In this document: in pieces, positions 27,356-35,925 of the stretch | Layout: each line of letters opens with the position of its first letter | Numbering within the stretch: position 1 is the stretch's first letter | Origin: Nesterenkonia sp. F | GTDB taxonomy: Bacteria > Actinomycetota > Actinomycetes > Actinomycetales > Micrococcaceae | Direction: 5' to 3' | Assembly: GCF_000220985.1 (NCBI RefSeq) | Contig: NZ_AFRW01000116.1 | Coordinates: forward strand, 1 to 64,000 | Length of the DNA stretch: 64,000 nt | Notes under the pieces: model-generated | The model's input: only the letters and a program-made list of their open reading frames with translations | What the model was told of the DNA's origin: nothing | The model's database searches: none | Translations under genes and position numbers: made by a program

Positions 27356-29128
27356 TCAGCCGCAGTAGGCGCCCTCGGCCGCCGAACGGACCAGCTTGGC
27401 GTACTTGCCCAGCACGCCCGTGGTCGTCGTCGGGTCCAGGGGCTCCCAGCCCTCGGCGCGTCGGGAGAGGTCCTCTTCGTCGACCAGAAGATCGATGGTA
27501 CGCCCGGCGATGTCCACCCGGATCCGGTCCCCGTCGACGATATGGGCGATGGGCCCGCCGTCCACCGCCTCCGGGGCGATGTGGCCGATGCACAGCCCGG
27601 TGGTGCCGCCGGAGAAGCGGCCGTCGGTGATCAGCAGCACGTCCTTGCCCAGGCCCGCCCCCTTGATCGCGCCGGTGATGGCCAGCATCTCGCGCATGCC
27701 GGGGCCGCCCTTGGGGCCCTCGTAGCGGATGACGACGACGTCGCCCGCGGTGATGGTGCCGGCGGCCAGCGCGTCCAGCGCGGCCTGCTCCCGCTCGAAG
27801 ACCCGCGCAGTGCCGTCGAAGACCTCGGCGTCGAAGCCTGCGGACTTCACCACGGCGCCCTCCGGGGCCAGCGAACCGCGCAGCACGGCGATGCCGCCGT
27901 TGTGGTGCATCGGGTCCTGCAGCGAGCGGATGATCGAGCCGTCGAGGTCCGGCGGGTCGATCTCCGCGAGGTTCTCGGCCACCGTGCGGCCGGTGACGGT
28001 CAGCGCGTCGCCGTGCAGCAGCCCGGCGTCGAGCAGCGCGCGCATGACCACCGGCACGCCGCCGACGCGGTCGACGTCGGCCATCACGTACTGGCCGAAG
28101 GGCTTGAGGTCGCCGAGATGAGGGATCCGATCGCCGATCCGGTTGAAGTCCTCCAGCGCCAGGTCGACTCCGGCCTCGCGGGCGATGGCCAGCAGGTGCA
28201 GCACCGCATTGGTGGAGCCGCCGAAGGCCATGGTGACCGCGATGGCGTTCTCGAAGGCCTGCTTGGTGAGGATGTCACGAGTGGTGATCCCCTGTCGGAG
28301 CAGCTCGACGACGGCCTCGCCGGCCCGGTGGGCGAAGACGTCGCGACGGCGGTCGGCCGACGGCGGCGCGGCCGAGCCGGGCAGCGAGAGGCCGAGGGCC
28401 TCGCCGATGGCGGCCATCGTGTTGGCGGTGTACATGCCTCCGCAGGCCCCTTCGCCGGGGCAGATGGCGCGCTCGATGACTCCGAGGTCCTCTTCGCTGA
28501 TGGTTCCGCGGGCGCAGGCGCCGACCCCCTCGAAGGCGTCGATGAGGGTGACCTCCTTCTCGCTGCCGTCGGAGAACCGCGCGGTGCCCGGCATGATCGA
28601 GCCGGCGTAGAGGAAGACGCTGGAGAGGTCCAGGCGCGCGGCGGCCATCATCATCCCGGGCAGCGACTTGTCGCAGCCGGCCAGCAGGATGGAGCCGTCC
28701 AGCCGCTCGGCCTCCATGACCGTCTCCACGGAGTCGGCGATCACCTCGCGGGAGACCAGCGAGTAGTGCATCCCCTCATGCCCCATGGAGATCCCGTCGG
28801 AGACCGAGATGGTGCCGAACTCCAGCGGATAGCCGCCGCCGGCGTGCACGCCCTCCTTGGAGGCGCGGGCCAGTCGGTCCAGCGAGAGGTTGCACGGCGT
28901 GATCTCGTTCCACGAGCTGGCGATGCCGATCTGCGCCTTGCCGAAGTCCTGGTCGCCCATTCCGACGGCGCGGAGCATGCCGCGCGACGGTGCGCTGGTG
29001 TAGCCGTCGGTGACCTGCCAGCTGCGCGGCTTCTCCGGGATGCTCGGCCCGGTGACCGGCGCGGGCGGGGTGTGGGGCGCCTCCTCGGCGGCGCTCCGTG
29101 CTGGATCCTCTGGGGTGCTGTGTGCCAT
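27356..29128 (-). CDS. ilvD: Dihydroxy-acid dehydratase
   Basis: Iron-sulfur dehydratase for the third common step of valine and isoleucine synthesis. The 590-residue protein carries the cluster cysteines in [25 protein letters not shown] and [15 protein letters not shown], and the catalytic-serine region near the end, [19 protein letters not shown]. About 35 disordered residues precede the fold. ATG at 29128 has TAGAAT 6 bp upstream, a good -10, implying a leaderless mRNA. A second possible promoter lies 270 bp upstream (29403-29431). It is transcribed toward ilvB but is separate from it, with the ilvB leader and operator between them. Confidence 0.97.
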   Translation of the reverse strand: MAHSTPEDPARSAAEEAPHTPPAPVTGPSIPEKPRSWQVTDGYTSAPSRGMLRAVGMGDQDFGKAQIGIASSWNEITPCNLSLDRLARASKEGVHAGGGYPLEFGTISVSDGISMGHEGMHYSLVSREVIADSVETVMEAERLDGSILLAGCDKSLPGMMMAAARLDLSSVFLYAGSIMPGTARFSDGSEKEVTLIDAFEGVGACARGTISEEDLGVIERAICPGEGACGGMYTANTMAAIGEALGLSLPGSAAPPSADRRRDVFAHRAGEAVVELLRQGITTRDILTKQAFENAIAVTMAFGGSTNAVLHLLAIAREAGVDLALEDFNRIGDRIPHLGDLKPFGQYVMADVDRVGGVPVVMRALLDAGLLHGDALTVTGRTVAENLAEIDPPDLDGSIIRSLQDPMHHNGGIAVLRGSLAPEGAVVKSAGFDAEVFDGTARVFEREQAALDALAAGTITAGDVVVIRYEGPKGGPGMREMLAITGAIKGAGLGKDVLLITDGRFSGGTTGLCIGHIAPEAVDGGPIAHIVDGDRIRVDIAGRTIDLLVDEEDLSRRAEGWEPLDPTTTTGVLGKYAKLVRSAAEGAYCG

Positions 29129-29605
29129 GCTGCGATTCTATGCCCAGGTCGGGGCGGTACGACCACAGCCCCGCCGCCGTCTCAGCATGCAGGACGCTCC
29201 GGAAGAGCGTCACAGCACAGCGCTGCGAGACGACGACGGGGCTGCGCCTCCCCTCGACGGCGGCGCCCCGCTCCGAGGAGCGACCGGGAGCGACCTGGGG
29301 CCCCGCCGCATCCGGCGCGCCGCACCACCAGCGCCCCGGCATCCGTCGGCCGGCCGGGCCGGCCACGACTCCCCACCCTGTGAGGTGCATCGCTTTATCG
29401 TGACACTACCCGGTGGAGGGATCGTTCACAAGAGCACGAACGATAGGTGTCGGCGGTCTGTGGTGGTGCGGGCCTCCGATTGACGACCGGGCCGGACCTT
29501 CCGAAGGTCGCGGCCGGGCGGACATCGTGCCGCCGGGCCACCGGGCCGCCCGGCCGCCCGGCCGCCGGACATGCCCCGCCGAGGCATCCCGCTACAGTGG
29601 AGGCC
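29129..29605. other. Intergenic region between ilvD and the CHY-finger gene, no gene seen
   Basis: The 477 bp are very GC-rich except around 29385-29450, and frames crossing it lack any recognisable product. Palindromic stretches occur at 29341-29370 and a small hairpin, GACCTTC/GAAGGTC, lies near 29494-29508. The ilvD -10 is at its left edge, and TACAGT near its right edge is the -10 of the CHY-finger gene. Confidence 0.6.
29403..29444 (-). promoter_or_regulatory. Possible promoter with inverted repeat, upstream of ilvD
   Basis: On the minus strand TTGTGA (29431-29426) and TAGTGT (29408-29403) are separated by exactly 17 bp, a good sigma-70-type promoter directed toward ilvD. ATCGTTC (29421-29427) and GAACGAT (positioned about 10 bp further) form a 7-bp inverted repeat that embraces the -35 element, as an operator would. 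It would give ilvD a roughly 270-nt leader, or a separate short RNA. Confidence 0.45.
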
Positions 29606-30001
29606 ATGGCCCGAGCCGATCCCCGCATCGATCCGCCGCACGGCCGGCCGGCCGATCCGCACGATGCGCCCCGACGCCCTGCCGTGGGCGGCGCCGTCGT
29701 CGATGCGCAGACGCGCTGCGCGCACTATGCCGACGCGCTGGACGTGGTGGCGATCCGCTTCCGCTGCTGCGACCGGTGGTACCCCTGCCTGCACTGCCAC
29801 GCCGAGGCCGAGGAGCACGCGCCCCTCCCCTGGCCCCGCGCCGAGCACGACGCGTCGGCGCTGCTCTGCGGAGTCTGCGGCGTGCGGCTGACGATCCGCG
29901 CCTATCTCGAGGCCGACGCTGACCGACCGGCCTGCCCCTCCTGCGGCGCGCGGTTCAATCCCGGGTGCCGGAGGCACCACCCGGTGTACTTCGAGACCTG
30001 A
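29606..30001 (+). CDS. CHY-type zinc-finger protein
   Basis: The 131-residue protein begins with about 27 disordered residues and then has RCAHYADALDVVAIRFRCCD, RWYPCLHCHAE, CGVCGVRLTI, CPSCGARFNPGCRRHHPVYF. This Cys/His pattern is that of the CHY zinc finger, found in small bacterial proteins and in eukaryotic Hot13 and Pirh2. The metal is probably zinc; the bacterial function is unknown. The frame runs further upstream, but ATG at 29606 has TACAGT 7 bp before it, so a leaderless start is most likely. It converges with pdtaR, with 24 bp between stops. Confidence 0.85.
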   Translation: MARADPRIDPPHGRPADPHDAPRRPAVGGAVVDAQTRCAHYADALDVVAIRFRCCDRWYPCLHCHAEAEEHAPLPWPRAEHDASALLCGVCGVRLTIRAYLEADADRPACPSCGARFNPGCRRHHPVYFET

Positions 30002-30025
30002 GCCTCTCTCCCGCCGGCGGAGGGC

Positions 30026-30661
30026 TCAGCCCATCTGGTCGACGACGGTCTCGGCGACCTCGCGCATGCTCAGCCGGCGGTCCATGGAGGTCTTCTGGAT
30101 CCAGCGGAAGGCCTCGGGCTCGCTGAGCCCCATCTTGGTCGTCAGCAGCGACTTCGCCCGGTCGACCAGCTTGCGGGTCTCGAACTTGTCGTTGAGCGAG
30201 GCGACCTCCTGCTCCAGGGCGCGGATCTCGTCGAAGCGCGCGACGGCGACCTCGATGGCCGGGATGAGGTCGTTCTCGGTGAAGGGCTTGACCACATAGG
30301 CCATCGCCCCGGCCTCGCGGGCGCTCTCGACGAGATCCCGCTGGGAGAAGGCGGTGAGCATGACCACCGGAGCGATCTGCTCCTCGGCGATCGTCGTCGC
30401 GGCGGTGATGCCGTCCATGACCGGCATCTTCACATCCATGACCACCAGATCCGGGTCGTGCTCGCGGGCCAGCTCGACGGCCTGCTCGCCGTCGTCGGCC
30501 TGCGCGACGACCTCGTACCCCGCTCCGCTGAGGATCTCGACGATGTCCAGGCGGATGAGCGTCTCGTCCTCGGCGACGAGGACGCGGCGCGTCGGGGCCT
30601 CGGCGTCGGACGCTGCGTCGGATGCGGCCTCGGCGGATGCGGAGTTCTGCTCTTCGGTCAC
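30026..30661 (-). CDS. pdtaR: ANTAR-domain response regulator PdtaR
   Basis: The 211-residue protein has an acidic lead, a receiver domain (VLVAEDETLIRLDI, phosphoacceptor Asp in LVVMDVKMPVMDG, VVMLTAFSQ, YVVKPF) and a C-terminal ANTAR RNA-binding domain (about residues 145-205, ending in SMREVAETVVDQMG). PdtaR partners with the histidine kinase PdtaS in actinobacteria and binds two-hairpin RNA targets to prevent termination. No kinase gene is adjacent, which is usual because pdtaS is normally elsewhere. GTG at 30661 has GGAG 5 bases upstream. Confidence 0.94.
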   Translation of the reverse strand: MTEEQNSASAEAASDAASDAEAPTRRVLVAEDETLIRLDIVEILSGAGYEVVAQADDGEQAVELAREHDPDLVVMDVKMPVMDGITAATTIAEEQIAPVVMLTAFSQRDLVESAREAGAMAYVVKPFTENDLIPAIEVAVARFDEIRALEQEVASLNDKFETRKLVDRAKSLLTTKMGLSEPEAFRWIQKTSMDRRLSMREVAETVVDQMG

Positions 30662-30864
30662 CGTTCTCCTTCGGATGGGGACTCATCTGCTGGTGCGGGG
30701 CCGCCCATGCCGCCGATCCCGGCGGCGCGGCCGAATTGTCGCCCCCAGCGTATCGCCCGGTATGCTGATCGGGCACCTCGAGTCCGTCGGTTCCCACCAG
30801 CACGACCAGTGACGACGTCTCCGCCTCCGGCGGATGACGACGACCTGGACTCGAGCGGCCACCA

Positions 30865-30945
30865 GCCCGAATGGCGGAATCGGTAGACGCGCCGCACTCA
30901 AAATGCGGTACCACTGGTGTGCGGGTTCGAGTCCCGCTTCGGGCA
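30865..30945 (+). tRNA. tRNA-Leu (anticodon CAA)
   Basis: An 81-nt plus-strand type II cloverleaf: acceptor GCCCGAA with TTCGGGC and discriminator A, anticodon stem CCGCA/TGCGG around loop CTCAAAA (anticodon CAA, reads TTG), a long variable arm (TACCACTGGTGT region) and T arm GGTTCGAGTCC. Only CC follows the discriminator, so CCA is not fully encoded. It is divergent from pdtaR. Confidence 0.96.
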
Positions 30946-31030
30946 CCGGAATCACGCGGATCGACGGTCAGACGTCGGCGAGGGCGGCATCCCGACGACG
31001 AACCGGCCCCGGTCGCCGCGCGGGGTCACG

Positions 31031-31330
31031 TCAGCGCGTGGTGGGACGTCGTTTCACCTCGCGGGTCACCGCCTCCACGACGTCCATCCAGTCGTTCCGG
31101 CCTCGGTACCTGCCCAGCAGATACCAGCCGGCCCGGTGGTGTTCATACCCCTCGATCCAGAGGCACAGCTGCCCCAGGATCTCCGGCACGTGGTCCTCGT
31201 GGATGTAGCCGCAGTAGGCCCAGTCATTGAGGATCGGCACGAGTTCGCTGGGCCGCAGCGTCTCGCCTGAACCAGGGGTGTAGTCGAGCTGCTGCGAGAT
31301 CTCGTGCCGTTCCGCCTCATAGTCCGACAT
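31031..31330 (-). CDS. Small hypothetical protein (99 residues)
   Basis: I do not recognise the family. The 99-residue frame starts MSDYEAERHEISQQLDY and contains ELVPILNDWAYCGYIHEDHV and WIEGYEHHRAGWYLLGRYRG, then ends in a basic stretch. It is soluble, rich in aromatic residues (Trp, Tyr) and slightly acidic, with no signal peptide or membrane segment. The start has a G-rich stretch (GGGGGA) 7 bases upstream. The base composition is a little lower in GC than neighbouring genes, as is that of the next gene upstream. It could share a transcript with the membrane protein gene 156 bp upstream on the same strand. No function is proposed. Confidence 0.65.
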   Translation of the reverse strand: MSDYEAERHEISQQLDYTPGSGETLRPSELVPILNDWAYCGYIHEDHVPEILGQLCLWIEGYEHHRAGWYLLGRYRGRNDWMDVVEAVTREVKRRPTTR

Positions 31331-31486
31331 GACAATCCCCCGTCACCGTGCGCCGCGCGCCCCGAGCGTGGCCCCCGGACGTCATCGTCCGGGACGTCCG
31401 AGCGTACCGGCATCATCGGTGCAGAGTCAGGGATTCTCGACCGCGCCGGGACCAGAAGATCCCGGGGACTTCGTGGACGGGACTGC

Positions 31487-32641
31487 TCAGGAGTCGGCCT
31501 CACGCGCCTGTCGTGCCGACGTGACATCGTCGACGATGACGACGATGTGGCGCAGACTGGTGAGCAGCGACCCGTAGATCGGCCACAGGTCAGCGTCCAG
31601 ATGCCCGTCCTCTGCCATCTCAGTGGACAGTGACGTCAGCGCGTCGTGCAGCGGCTCCACTTCGGCATCGGGGTCGGCGATCGCCCGGCCCGCCTGGTCG
31701 ACGATCCCGACCCATCGGTCTCGGAAACGGGCATCCCAGGCTTCTTCGAAGCCTGCGGCCTCGCGCAGGGTGCGGATCAGGCTGCGCAGGTGTGAGACAC
31801 CTTCGTCGGCTCGGTCCAGGATCTCTTCGGAGCTGGCACGGTCAGCAGCCGAGTTCGACCGGCGGCGCCTCCTGACCCCCAGGAGGCCCCCCTGTCTGCG
31901 CGGGTTCATGCGCCGGGACTCCCGGGCGAAGCGCACGATCGCCCAGGCTGATCGCAGCTCGTCGCGGATGGAGTCCGACTCGGCGAACCAGGCGTCGGCG
32001 CGCTCGATGCCCCAGGAGTCCGACAGGTCGTCGGCCATGCTGATCAGCACTCCGCCGATCCGTCGGTTGATGCTGTCGATGTACCTGCCGGCCTGCCGGT
32101 CACGCAGAGGCGGAAGCACGAGCAGATTGACCACGATCCCTGTACCCACCCCGACACCGACCTGCAGAATGCGCTCGTCGAGCAGCGGGGCCTGCTCGTC
32201 GAACCCGCTGCTCAGGACGAAGATCGCCGTCGTCGCGATCGCCACGCCTTCCTCGCGGATCCACGAGAGGCGGGAGGCGGCGAGTCCGACGACGAGTGCC
32301 AGGGCGAAGGTCCAGAGGTGGACGCCGAGGTAGTACCCGATCACGAAGGAGAGAGCGACGCCGATGGTGGAGGCCGCCGTCGTCTGCACCCCGCGGGACA
32401 ACGAGCGGTGCACCGTGGCGTGCACGGTGAGCAGGGCGGTCCACGGGGCCAGGAACGGCATCGACGACCCCAGGACGGTCAACGAGATCCACCAGGCCGC
32501 CGTCCCGGCGACTGTGGCTTTGACGATCTGCAGCACGTCGGTGAGGAACTCCCGACGGCGGACCACGTCCTTGGCCCAGTTCGCCGCTCGCCGCCTGCGC
32601 GATGACGGCCCGGGCGCGGAGTCTGTTCGTGGATTGGTCAC
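31487..32641 (-). CDS. FUSC/aromatic-acid-exporter-like membrane protein
   Basis: The 384-residue protein has a basic N-terminus, then about five or six membrane helices within residues 35-175 (ATVAGTAAWWISLTVLG, WTALLTVHATVHRSL, VALSFVIGYYLGVHLW, TFALALVVGLAASRLSW, VGVGVGTGIVVNLLVLPP), then a long cytoplasmic helical domain. This matches half of a FUSC/ArAE-type transporter, proteins linked to export of aromatic acids; two copies would be needed to make a full unit. The substrate is unknown. GTG at 32641 follows TATGCT by 6 bp, indicating a leaderless mRNA. It is downstream of pyk, from which a strong hairpin separates it. Confidence 0.8.
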   Translation of the reverse strand: MTNPRTDSAPGPSSRRRRAANWAKDVVRRREFLTDVLQIVKATVAGTAAWWISLTVLGSSMPFLAPWTALLTVHATVHRSLSRGVQTTAASTIGVALSFVIGYYLGVHLWTFALALVVGLAASRLSWIREEGVAIATTAIFVLSSGFDEQAPLLDERILQVGVGVGTGIVVNLLVLPPLRDRQAGRYIDSINRRIGGVLISMADDLSDSWGIERADAWFAESDSIRDELRSAWAIVRFARESRRMNPRRQGGLLGVRRRRRSNSAADRASSEEILDRADEGVSHLRSLIRTLREAAGFEEAWDARFRDRWVGIVDQAGRAIADPDAEVEPLHDALTSLSTEMAEDGHLDADLWPIYGSLLTSLRHIVVIVDDVTSARQAREADS

Positions 32642-32723
32642 GCGGTGAGCATAGGGACCGTGTCGCGCGAAGTCGAGAGCCGGCCCCGGGCAGCACCGCC
32701 GCCGGAGCGAGGGCCCGGACAGG

Positions 32724-32761
32724 ACGACGCCCCGCGCCCTGTCGAGGGCGCGGGGCGTCGT
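32724..32761 (-). terminator. pyk terminator
   Basis: ACGACGCCCCGCGCCC (32724-32739) and GGGCGCGGGGCGTCGT (32746-32761) pair perfectly around the 6-base loop TGTCGA, 29 bp past the pyk stop. This is one of the strongest hairpins in the window; it lacks a T-tract. Confidence 0.85.
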
Positions 32762-32790
32762 AGGACGGCGAACCGGGGCGGATCAGCCGA

Positions 32791-34305
32791 TCAGAGCGCG
32801 CTGGACGCGCTCTTCGCCGGCCAGGGGCCGACCGGCTCCTTGTTCGGCGGTGCGATGTCGCCGCGCTGCAGAGTGGCCAGGTCCGCGCTGTCGGGGATGT
32901 CGCCGATGCGGTGGACCTTGACCATGTTGGTGGTGCCGGCCTGACCGGGAGGCGAGCCGGCGGCGATGACCACGAGGTCGTCGGGCTTCGCGATGCCCTC
33001 CTCCAGCAGGAGCTTGTCCACCTGAGCGGTCATCTTGTCGGTGTGCGAGGCGAACTCCACCCAGCGGGGCTGCACGCCCCACGACAGGCACAGGATGTTG
33101 TGCGTGTGCTCGACATGGGTGAAGGCGAAGATCGGCTGGACCGGGCGGAGCCGGGAGAGCCGCCGCGCCGAGTCGCCCGACCGGGTGAAGGTGGCCAGGT
33201 AGTCGATGTCCAGCTGCTCGGCCATCTCCGCGGCCGCGCGGGTGATCGCCCCGCCCCGGGTCCGCGGCAGCGTGCCCAGCGGGGGGATGCGGCTCAGCCC
33301 CTTGCGCTCGGTGGCGGAGATGATGCTGGACATCGTCTCCACCGTGCGCACCGGGTACTGTCCGACCGACGTCTCGCCGGAGAGCATGACCGCGTCGGCG
33401 CCGTCGAGCACCGCATTGGCGCAGTCGGAGGCCTCCGCACGGGTCGGCCGCGGGTTGTCGACCATCGACTCGAGCACCTGAGTGGCCACGATGACCGGCT
33501 TCGCCCAGCGGCGGGCCAGCTCGATGGCGCGCTTCTGCACCAGCGGGACCTCCTCCAGCGGGAGCTCCACGCCCAGGTCGCCGCGGGCGACCATGATCGC
33601 GTCGAAGGCGTCGACGACGTCCTGCAGCGCGTCGACCGCCTGGGGCTTCTCCACCTTGGCGATGACGGGCACGCGGCGGCCCTCCTCGTCCATGATGCGG
33701 TGGACCGCCTCGATGTCGGAGGCGTCACGGACGAAGGACAGCGCGATCATGTCGAAGCCGGTGCGCAGCGCCCAGCGCAGGTCGTCCTCGTCCTTCTCGC
33801 TCAGCGCGGGGACGGAGACGGCGACGCCGGGCAGGTTGATGCCCTTGTTGTTGGACACCGGACCGGCCACCGTCACCTCGGTGATCACCTCGGTCTCGGT
33901 CACCTCGACGGCGCGCAGCGAGACCTTGCCGTCGTCGATGAGCAGCGTGTCGCCGGGCTCCACATCGCCGGGCAGGCCCTTGAACGTGGTCGAGCAGCGC
34001 TCCTTGGTGCCCTCGACGTCCTCGGTGGTGATGGTGAAGCGGTCGCCGACGGCGAGCTCGTGGCCGCCCTCGACGAAGCGGCCCAGACGGATCTTCGGTC
34101 CCTGCAGATCGGCGAAGAGCGCGACGGCGCGGCGCAGGTCCTTGGAGACCTCGCGGACGGTGTTGTAGGTCTGCTCGTGGACGCTGTAGTCCCCGTGGCT
34201 CATGTTCACCCGGGCCACGTCCACGCCGGCCTCGACGAGCCGACGCGTGGTCTCATATCCCTCGGTGGCCGGCCCGAAGGTCGCGACGATCTTGGCGTGT
34301 CTCAT
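32791..34305 (-). CDS. pyk: Pyruvate kinase
   Basis: Last step of glycolysis, making pyruvate and ATP from phosphoenolpyruvate and ADP. The 504-residue protein has AKIVATFGPATEGYETTRRL, ARVNMSHGDY, FADLQGPKIRLGRF, the metal-binding VIAKVEKPQAVDAL and IMVARGDLGVELPLEEVPL, KPVIVATQVLESM and the C-terminal allosteric domain. The ATG at 34305 gives the usual actinobacterial N-terminus. Upstream, 34306-34457 contains a perfect CACTGG/CCAGTG repeat at 34357-34369, which may be a control site. gltD ends just upstream on the same strand. Confidence 0.96.
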   Translation of the reverse strand: MRHAKIVATFGPATEGYETTRRLVEAGVDVARVNMSHGDYSVHEQTYNTVREVSKDLRRAVALFADLQGPKIRLGRFVEGGHELAVGDRFTITTEDVEGTKERCSTTFKGLPGDVEPGDTLLIDDGKVSLRAVEVTETEVITEVTVAGPVSNNKGINLPGVAVSVPALSEKDEDDLRWALRTGFDMIALSFVRDASDIEAVHRIMDEEGRRVPVIAKVEKPQAVDALQDVVDAFDAIMVARGDLGVELPLEEVPLVQKRAIELARRWAKPVIVATQVLESMVDNPRPTRAEASDCANAVLDGADAVMLSGETSVGQYPVRTVETMSSIISATERKGLSRIPPLGTLPRTRGGAITRAAAEMAEQLDIDYLATFTRSGDSARRLSRLRPVQPIFAFTHVEHTHNILCLSWGVQPRWVEFASHTDKMTAQVDKLLLEEGIAKPDDLVVIAAGSPPGQAGTTNMVKVHRIGDIPDSADLATLQRGDIAPPNKEPVGPWPAKSASSAL

Positions 34306-34457
34306 GCCTCACCCTTAGTCGTTGGCGGTCATTGCTCTGCTCGATGGCTGGCACGACACTGGGCCAGTGGAAGCATGCGTCGCTGACGTCGCTGACGTCC
34401 GACGCGTCACGCTCCGAGCCTATCTCACTTGATTCCGGCGGCGGACCGGCCCGGCGC

Positions 34458-35925
34458 TCAGGCCGAGAGCGAGATCCCGTGGTCGGAGGGCTTGACCGGT
34501 GCCGGCAGGCGGGACTCGCCCTCGAGGTAGGAGTCCACCTCCTTGGCGACGGCGCGCCCCTCGGCGATCGCCCAGACCACCAGCGAGGCCCCGCGGCCGG
34601 CGTCGCCGACCGAGAAGACGCCGTCGACGTCGGTCATGTAGTCCTCGCCGCGGTCCAGCGCCCCGCGCCGGTCGAAGCCGGTGCCCAGCTGCTCGGACAG
34701 CGTGTCCTGCTCCGGACCGGTGAAGCCCAGCGCCAGCAGCACCAGATCGGCCGGGATCTCGTGCTCGGTGCCGTCCATGGGCGTCCGCGAGCCGTCCTCG
34801 TTGTACTGGGTCTCGGCCACCTTCAACGCCCGCACTCGGCCTTCCTCGTCGCCGAGGAACTCCACCGTCGAGGCGAGATAGCGTCGCTCGCCGCCCTCCT
34901 CGTCGGCCGAGGTGATCTCGAAGATCTTGGGATCCACCGGCCACGGCTGGTTCTCCGGGCGCTCCTGCGGCGGCTGGGCGCCGATGGCCAGCGTCGTCAC
35001 CGAGGCCGCGCCGTGGCGGTGGGCGGTGCCGATGCAGTCGGCGCCGGTGTCGCCGCCGCCGAGCACGATCACATGCTTGCCCTCGGCGTGGAGCTGGTCC
35101 TCGACCGCATCGCCGGCGGTGGCCTTGTTCGACTGGACCAGGTACTCCATGGCGAAATGCACCCCGTCCAGGCCGCGGCCCGGGATCGGCAGGTCGCGCG
35201 GGACCATGGCTCCGGTCGCGACCACGACGGCGTCGTAGCTCTCGCGCAGCGAATCCCAGGAGATGTCCTCGCCGATCGCCGTCGAGGGGTAGAAGCGGGT
35301 GCCCTCGGCCTCCATCTGCTCGATGCGGAAGTCGACGTGCTGCTTCTCCATCTTGAAGTCCGGGATGCCGTAGCGCAGCAGACCGCCGAGACGGTCGTCG
35401 CGCTCGTAGACGGCGACGGTGTGCCCGGCGCGGGTGAGCTGCTGGGCCGCGGCCATCCCGGCCGGGCCGGAGCCGACGACGGCGACGGTCTTGCCGGTCA
35501 GCCGCTGCGGCATCACCGGCTCCACCCAGCCCTGATCGATCGCCTCGTCGGCGATGGAGACCTCGGACTGCTTGATGGTGACCGCCGGCTGGTTGACTCC
35601 CCAGCACGCAGGAGGTCTCGCAGGGCGCCGGGCAGACGCGACCGGTGAACTCCGGGAAGTTGTTGGTCATGTGCAGCCGGGCGGAGGCCTCCTCCATCTG
35701 GTCCCGATGGATGAGGTCGTTCCACTCCGGGATCAGGTTCCCCAGCGGGCAGCCGGTGTGGCAGAACGGGATGCCGCAGTCCATGCAGCGGCCCGCCTGG
35801 GTCTGGACCGTGTCCTTGTCCTGGCGCTCATAGACCTCGTGGAAGTCCATGATGCGCACGGGCACGGGGCGCGAGGGCCGGTCCCGGCGCTCACGGTGCT
35901 TCAGGAATCCGCGGGGATCAGCCAC
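34458..35925 (-). pseudogene. gltD: Glutamate synthase small subunit, one-base frameshift
   Basis: Electron-input subunit of NADPH glutamate synthase. From GTG at 35925 the frame gives [14 protein letters not shown] and the N-terminal iron-sulfur cysteines [17 protein letters not shown] and [12 protein letters not shown]. It then departs from the family just after VLG. The remainder is intact in another frame: [20 protein letters not shown] and [10 protein letters not shown] (FAD), [15 protein letters not shown] (NADPH), [13 protein letters not shown]. The break is at a run of four C (plus strand 35599-35602): with three, the text would read [14 protein letters not shown] and the protein would be 488 residues, the normal length. 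It is therefore either a recent lesion or a homopolymer error. It overlaps gltB by 8 bases. Confidence 0.9.

Noticed and set aside
28776-29390. Minus-strand frame starting at ATG 29390, just after the possible promoter upstream of ilvD
   Set aside because: It runs into ilvD in the wrong frame and becomes Arg-rich; the ATG could at most start a very short peptide.
29419-29444. LexA (SOS) box at the ATCGTTC/GAACGAT repeat
   Set aside because: The actinobacterial SOS box has CGAAC, four bases, then GTTCG; here the arm order and spacing (10 bp) do not fit.
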